From the NCBI GenBank assembly GCA_023078685.1, contig JALGAS010000003.1, forward strand, positions 1,178,001 through 1,242,000: DNA of 64,000 nt, given 5' to 3'. Every line of letters starts with the position of its first letter. Positions within the stretch are counted from its first letter, which is position 1. The DNA comes from Neopestalotiopsis rosae. Its lineage: Eukaryota > Ascomycota > Sordariomycetes > Amphisphaeriales > Sporocadaceae. This document shows, one piece after another, positions 58,725 to 64,000 of this stretch. Under the pieces are notes generated by a model. It saw only the letters and a list, made by a program, of their open reading frames with translations. It was not told where the DNA came from and ran no database searches. The position numbers and the translations under genes are program-made.

Positions 58725-61245
58725 TGCTGCTATAGCCCACCTAGCAAAAAAGTGAAACGAAGGTGCCCTTCTGGGGGAGAAAGAATAAAAAAACAAAAGT
58801 CGATCCCACCTCCTTCGAGGGTGTTTAGACTTCTTTTGGACACCGAGCTGCGTGGGGTTTCCTGTGTCTAAACGACAAGCATCATCTGCAGTTGGGACGA
58901 TACACAATGATGGAATGGGCTCGCTGGGGACGGCCCGAGTGGTGGTAATTTACAACTGCAGATGTATATACGACAGTGGTAAGTCGTGACTGACAGCTCT
59001 CGCGACGGGCAGGCAGACAGGCTTCAACCCAGCTCATATCCATTATGCGGGTCAAACGTCGGACGGAATTAATCGTGAGCACCTTTGCTCGTTATGATTG
59101 ACTGACTGGCGCCTCTCAGATTGCCTTTGCTAATCGTCCAAAAAAAGGTCGACAGATATATCTGTTCACGAGTCCGTCGTCCCCTGCCGCGAAGTTGGAC
59201 TCTGCCCTAACGCAACTTTTCTCGCTCGGGTTCAGAAGTGCCTGAGACCGAAGAGTCGGGCACGGGGAGTCAACGGCTGGGTTCCAGGTTTACCTGCCAT
59301 GCATCGAAAATATGCGAGCAACGTCCAATAGCGGCCATGCTAGGACCTGAGGAGGGGGGTCAACCGTCCAGAGCCAACGACAAGGGTGGTGGTCACCCCT
59401 CTCAAGAGAGGCTCCAGGTTCTGGCACAAATACCTTTTGAAAAGCAGCTACCTCAACGTGGTCCATCTATCTTATTTATGGCGTACTGGAAGCGAACGAA
59501 TCGCTTTCTTTCCCTCTGCCTGGTGGCCATTGTTATGGGCTTCCACGGTAGATGGACGATGGAACTGACGGGGCGTAGTCAACGCGAGGCGCATGGCATG
59601 CCCCCAAAAGAGCGCCATTGGAATTGGCAGCGCCAGAGGATGGAGGAGTTTCTGCAGGACGAGGAGAAATATTGAAACGGCTGGAGTATTCGACCAATCA
59701 GGCTCAAGAGTCAAAGCACATGTTAGCTCCCGGCTCCCAAATTGGGGGGCCGAGGGGACGGCGCGGATCCCTTGCCAAGCCTGGATAGAGATTCTCTCGC
59801 TCATCTAGTTTCTCATCTACAGAAAGCCCGTCGTGAAGTTGGCAAAAGGCTCGCCCTCAACGAGGCGTTGTTGAAGGAGTTTTGATTACGATATAATTGA
59901 CAAATGGTGCAATGTTATAATCTGTAGTGGCATCAAATAAGGTTAGCCATGATTGCTTTCCAGCAAAGTGGCAGACGACAGTGGTTCACACAAGAAAGAG
60001 TAAATGGCGATCCGCTGAAACGGTAGGTCTCACCGGTCCAGTATAAACGGCACAGGGCAAGGGTCTTGTCGTGACGAGCCGCACTCATACCTCCTTTGAA
60101 GGCTCGTCTCCGCGGCCCCGTTAGACATCAAGAGTATTGGATCATCCAGGTTGTCAAAAACTTGGAGCACTTGCCGTTCTATAAAGATGGGTATAGCCTA
60201 AACATTGCTTCTCTTGAATGACAATCACCAAAAGTCCCAACTGTCAGGTCTCGGATGTCATGTCGACGTTGATGCACGTACGGGTACTGCTACCGACCGT
60301 ACTGCGTATCAGACCTGCACAGCCAGGGGATGGATGGATGGATGGATGGTTGGAGATGATGGGGTTGGTGGGGGTCTGCTACTTATCTCCAAGGACTTCA
60401 TCCCAGAAACAATGTATGCTAGGCTCCAGCAGCGGCTGCAACAGTCCTTCTTCCATGCATGAGATGCGCGTAATGTGCCTTCCAAGGAACCTCACGTGTA
60501 CAAAGAGACTTTTGAGCGACGATCAATTGTGTCAATGTCAAGTTCGTATATAGAAAAGGAATGATGACGATGCGGCTCAAGCAGTATATGTACGTGCCTA
60601 TGTGGTCGGGTTATCTTTGGCACGGAATACTCGGTGATCACTTTGAGCTGGCCCCTACCTCCATCTCAGCCCAACTGGGCGGAGCGCCACAAAGTGTTGG
60701 ATCCCCTGTTCGACGGCTCCGGGGCCCAGAACCGCACTCCTGGATCGCTAGTCTGGGTTGCTGATCTCGAGTAATTTGCTTTGGAGGGGGAAGTGGAAGG
60801 GTCAGTCAAATACGCCAACATTTGCTCTCTTCAATCCGATGATCTTCTTTTGGTTCTCTGAGAAAGAGAAAATTCCTGTTTCTGCTTCAAAGACGCGGTT
60901 TTGCACCGTGCTCGCGTATAGCTCATGAGAGCAGCGTAACGTCCTGCGACAAGAGTCTTTTGCATCTTGTTGTATTTTGCGGGCAGAGGACAAGGCGAGC
61001 TTTGCGCTCAAAAACTTGTCAATATTACCCACTCGAAAAAAAAAAAGAGCCCCAGAGCATATTTCAAGCCAAAAAGGAACTTACCGTCCACCAAATGGGT
61101 CCGGAATAGGCCAGAACTCGGTAGTATTCATTATTCCCAATATCCACCCGTACGGATAAGCAAGCAGGTTCAGGCGATTGCACGGAAACGGGTCGGAACG
61201 CGGGTATGAGCTGCGGTGCGCCGTATTACGACGGGCTTACAGACA
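58725..61245. other. Intergenic region upstream of the MFS transporter
   Basis: No gene was supported in 2.5 kb. It contains a GGAT tetranucleotide repeat (about 60328-60348) and several short frames without domain features. Confidence 0.5.
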
Positions 61246-63579
61246 ATGGACGGCGAATTGTATCCAGAGGTGCGACGAAATCGAGGGTTCCTGGGCTTTG
61301 ATAGTTCTGCCTTGCCAGCTAGGGATCTCCAGGTATGTTATGCGGACGTGGCATTGAAGCTGCCCGCCCCTACCTACTCTCGAGACTTTCGGAATCTCTT
61401 ACTAAATGCCCATCCATGGATACTAGGATCGTCGCCAACTGCGATATGAACTTGATCTCAATAGCTGGAATCTCAGGATTTGGGGTGTTGCAGCTTCTGG
61501 TTTCCTCACGGATTCGTAAGTTATTTTGTGTCGCTACAACTCGAGCCACGCACAATTCTCCTTCCACGTATGACGAGATCTAGACTAACTTGTATGACAG
61601 CTACAATCTCTTCTCAACTAATGTAATTCTAGCTTCTATATCCTTCGTTTATTTCCCGCACGATAGATACCCCGGCTTGATCATTAATCTCTTCACTCTT
61701 CTGGGGTCCGTTTGTGGCCAGCTCCTGTTTGGATATCTTGCCGATCGATATGGCCGGACTAAGCTCTATGGAATCGAGCTCGTCCTCGTGATTGTCTCCA
61801 CGATTGGAGTGGCCACGAGCAGTTTTGGGTACAACAATCTATCGTTTCTGGCACTCTTTGTCTGGGTAAGTCCTTGTTGGCTTCTTCTCGATCGACTTGG
61901 CTCCAGTTGTCTAATGTTCAATGGGTGTACAGTGGAGATTTGTCATGGGAATAGGTGCGTTTTGCAAAAAAAGACCAACCCCAAGCTCCACAAATCTCAC
62001 TGCTGATCGTCTCGTAGGCATCGGAGCTGAGTACCCTTTAGCTGAGTACCCTTTATCCGCGGTCATCACTTCAGAGTGGGCCAGTACGCAATCGAGGGCC
62101 ACCATGCTCGGCTCCGTCTTCTTGATGCAACCCGTCGGCCAGGCGCTCGCACAGCTGGTCGGTCTCTGGGTCCTGCTAGGCCGCGAAAAGGAGTATGGCC
62201 TGCAGGCAATGAAATGTGGCATCGACTCAAAGTATGACGAGGAGTGCAAAGAGGTGGTGGATGGCATATGGCGCATCGTCATTGGCTCCGGCGCCGTTCC
62301 CGCGCTGCTTGCCATCATATTTCGCTTCTTCCTCTACGACTGCGGCTTGTACCAGCTCGAGGTGAAACACAAGCCGGGAATTGCCCTGAGAGATACTCGC
62401 AGAATATACGTCACGTCAGAGACGTCCGGTGGCGTGGTTCTGGGCTCTCCGGGCGCAAACCGCGCAAGATCACCAGGGGCAAAGCCTGTGCAGTTTTCGA
62501 GAAATGACTTGTACAACTATTTCATCCGCGACAAGAACTGGTACTACTTGTTAGGTAAGTCGTACATGCTGATATCATAAAACCAGCACCAGCTAACTAC
62601 CGCCTAGGTACTGCCATGTCGTGGTTCATGTATGTCTGCACATGCACATGTATGCATAATTCGCATTGTTGACTTTGCTGACTGAATTGATCGCAGATTG
62701 GATGTCGGGTTCTATGGATTTTCCCTAGACAATCGGGGAACGCTCGCCGATATATGGGCAACTTCTCAGCACAAGCCTCTGGATTCTAAACTTCCGTGCT
62801 GGAACTCGACGCTCCCGGACGGCAGCTCTACAGTCCCCAGCTGGAAGACATTCCCAAACTGGGCGACAGATCAGACCATGCCTTGTAACAACATTTACGA
62901 TGTACTCTTGGAACAAGCAAAGCAGTATCTTTTGACGGTTTCCATTAGCTCCATTGCCGGCAGCATATGTTTTATCTTTTTTGCAAACCGCCTTCCGCGC
63001 AGACAGTGGCTGACGTTTTCCTTTATAACGCTGGCGGTACTGTTCGTCATCACTGGGTGTGTGTATTACGGTGTCGCCTATACACATGGAGCACCCGCGA
63101 CTGTCACCCTCGTGGCTCTGAGCCATTTTGCATTCAACTTTGGTGCCAACACCCTCACTTTTGTGATTCCGGCAGAAATCTTCCCCACCTGCTATAGATG
63201 CACCTGCCACGGAATATCAGCAGCGGCCGGGAAGCTGGGATCGATTCTTGCTCTCGCCGTGGTATACGGCATCAACAGCAAGTACAAGAGCGCGAACCGA
63301 CAGGGCCTCATCTTTATCCTCTTTGGCTCAGTGCTGGCCCTCGGCGCTGTGTATTCGTGGGCTTACCTGCCCAACGTTCAGCGGCCTGTACTCATTGACG
63401 GTGAGAAGCGAGTTCTCGAGACGAAGAATCTGGAGGAGCTGGGAGAAGGAAGAGGCAAGGCAAGCCTAGAGGGCGAGGCCATTACGGTGAGGGAAAAGGT
63501 CGACGAGTTGAGGAGGAGGCATCGGGAGAAACGGACACAGCCTCTGCCACAGATCTCACAAGTCAACAATAGTGTTTGA
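61246..63579 (+). CDS. MFS transporter, PHO84/GIT-like (phosphate or phosphodiester/metabolite:H+ symporter subfamily)
   Basis: There are seven exons: 61246..61332, 61427..61515, 61601..61865, 61933..61954, 62018..62554, 62608..62629 and 62697..63579 (634 residues). The joins restore LRIWGVAASGFLTDSYNLFS (TM1), YLADRYGRTKLYG (the MFS DRxGR loop), RFVMGIGIGAEYPL, SAVITSEWASTQSRATML and MSWFILDVGFYGFSLDN (TM7). Two exons are only 22 nt. Pho84 proper has GGDYPLS at the fourth helix; this protein has GAEYPL, as in the related Git1-like/metabolite branch, so the substrate is open. An exact 15-bp tandem duplication (62026-62055) repeats AEYPL in that motif. The C-terminal tail is charged. The plasma membrane location is inferred. 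Confidence 0.85.
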
Positions 63580-63691
63580 TCCGAGCAGATTGTCACAGAT
63601 CATTTTTGGCCTATATTCACAGAATTCATATTTATTGACTTTGTCCTGAATTTCCAGCAGAGAGAAAGAGCCCCGTGACCAGTTTGCATGT

Positions 63692-64000
63692 CTAGACATT
63701 CTTCTTCTTGCGCTTGTCCATGCCCTCAATCATGGCCGCAGCCATATCCTCGACCGTGGTGCCCCTCTTGCGCTTGCCAATCTTTTCCAGGCCGAGCTCC
63801 GAGTCCTCGGCCACGGCCTTGTAGACCTTTGCGGCGCCGCGGAACGAGTCCTGCGCGAAGCCGCCGTCCTCCTCAAACGTCGTGGCGATCTCCTCCATCT
63901 CGCCGACCCACCGGTAGGCCTTGGGGGCCATGCCGACGACGCCCTTTTCGGCGCGCTGCAGCGTCTGCGGTGCCATCTCGGACCGCAGCTCGTCCAGCAC
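63692..64000 (-). CDS. DUF1932 C-terminal domain protein, 6-phosphogluconate/3-hydroxyisobutyrate dehydrogenase-like (5' part outside window)
   Basis: Only the last 102 residues are in the window; the frame is open to the right edge. The sequence LDELRSEMAPQTLQRAEKGV and then MAPKAYRWVGEMEEIATTF is characteristic of the DUF1932 domain. That domain caps proteins with an N-terminal NAD-binding 6-phosphogluconate-dehydrogenase-like fold. It ends in a Lys-rich KRKKKNV tail. The substrate is unknown. The stop TAG at 63694-63692 lies 112 bp from the transporter stop, so the two genes converge. Confidence 0.75.
   Translation of the reverse strand: MLDELRSEMAPQTLQRAEKGVVGMAPKAYRWVGEMEEIATTFEEDGGFAQDSFRGAAKVYKAVAEDSELGLEKIGKRKRGTTVEDMAAAMIEGMDKRKKKNV

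Noticed and set aside
1..64000. CRISPR array, transposon, virus-like or biosynthetic cluster
   Set aside because: I saw no spaced direct repeats, transposase or reverse transcriptase motifs, terminal repeats, polyketide/peptide synthetase or cluster regulator in the window.

Overview
The window looks like nuclear DNA of a filamentous ascomycete (Pezizomycotina, most likely Sordariomycetes). The reasons are short introns (about 50-230 nt) with GTAAGT-like donors, CTAAC/CTGAC-like branch sites and AG acceptors, single-copy eukaryotic housekeeping genes, and fungal lineage genes: an ARG-13/ORT1-type mitochondrial ornithine carrier, an FlbC-like two-finger C2H2 factor, a fungal acetate kinase and a small cysteine-rich secreted protein. 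All exon joins below were worked out by hand from splice sites, frame and conserved protein sequence. No transcript evidence was available.

Layout. 1-1023: 3' end of the eIF2 gamma gene (+). 2160-2289: a tRNA-like Pol III relic. 3123-3677 (-): six-cysteine secreted protein. 6119-7728 (-): Wss1-type WLM metalloprotease. 8178-10298 (-): KEL3-like kelch protein. 11482-12544 (+): ornithine carrier. 12897-13594 (-): TspO/MBR protein. 16802-18843 (+): large protein with a C-terminal glutathione-transferase module. 20111-21151 (-): CK2 beta subunit. 22102-25505 (-): RIC1. 26427-27815 (+): THO complex WD40 subunit, followed in frame by an acidic repeat tract. 30243-32333 (+): Arg/Ser-rich disordered protein. 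About 34858-35030 (+): aldehyde dehydrogenase fragment. 35301-37331 (-) and 37966-39886 (+): the splicing factors CLF1 and PRP31, head to head. 39887-49439: a 9.5-kb stretch without a supportable gene, ahead of the FlbC-like gene (49440-50258). 54587-55929 (-): acetate kinase. 56872-58724 (-): five-exon protein of unknown function. 61246-63579 (+): MFS transporter. 63692-64000 (-): C-terminus of a DUF1932-type dehydrogenase.

The genes do not form a biosynthetic cluster. They are mostly core cell machinery: translation, splicing, mRNA export, Golgi trafficking, kinase regulation and repair of DNA-protein crosslinks. Metabolic, transport and developmental genes are interspersed. The points most worth checking are the open, in-frame acidic repeat downstream of the THO subunit stop codon, the GST fusion with a DNA-binding-like basic region, the exact 15-bp duplication in a conserved transporter motif, the pseudoknot-like inverted repeats at 44.8 kb, the shared CLF1/PRP31 promoter, and the long gene-free regions flanking the FlbC-like gene.
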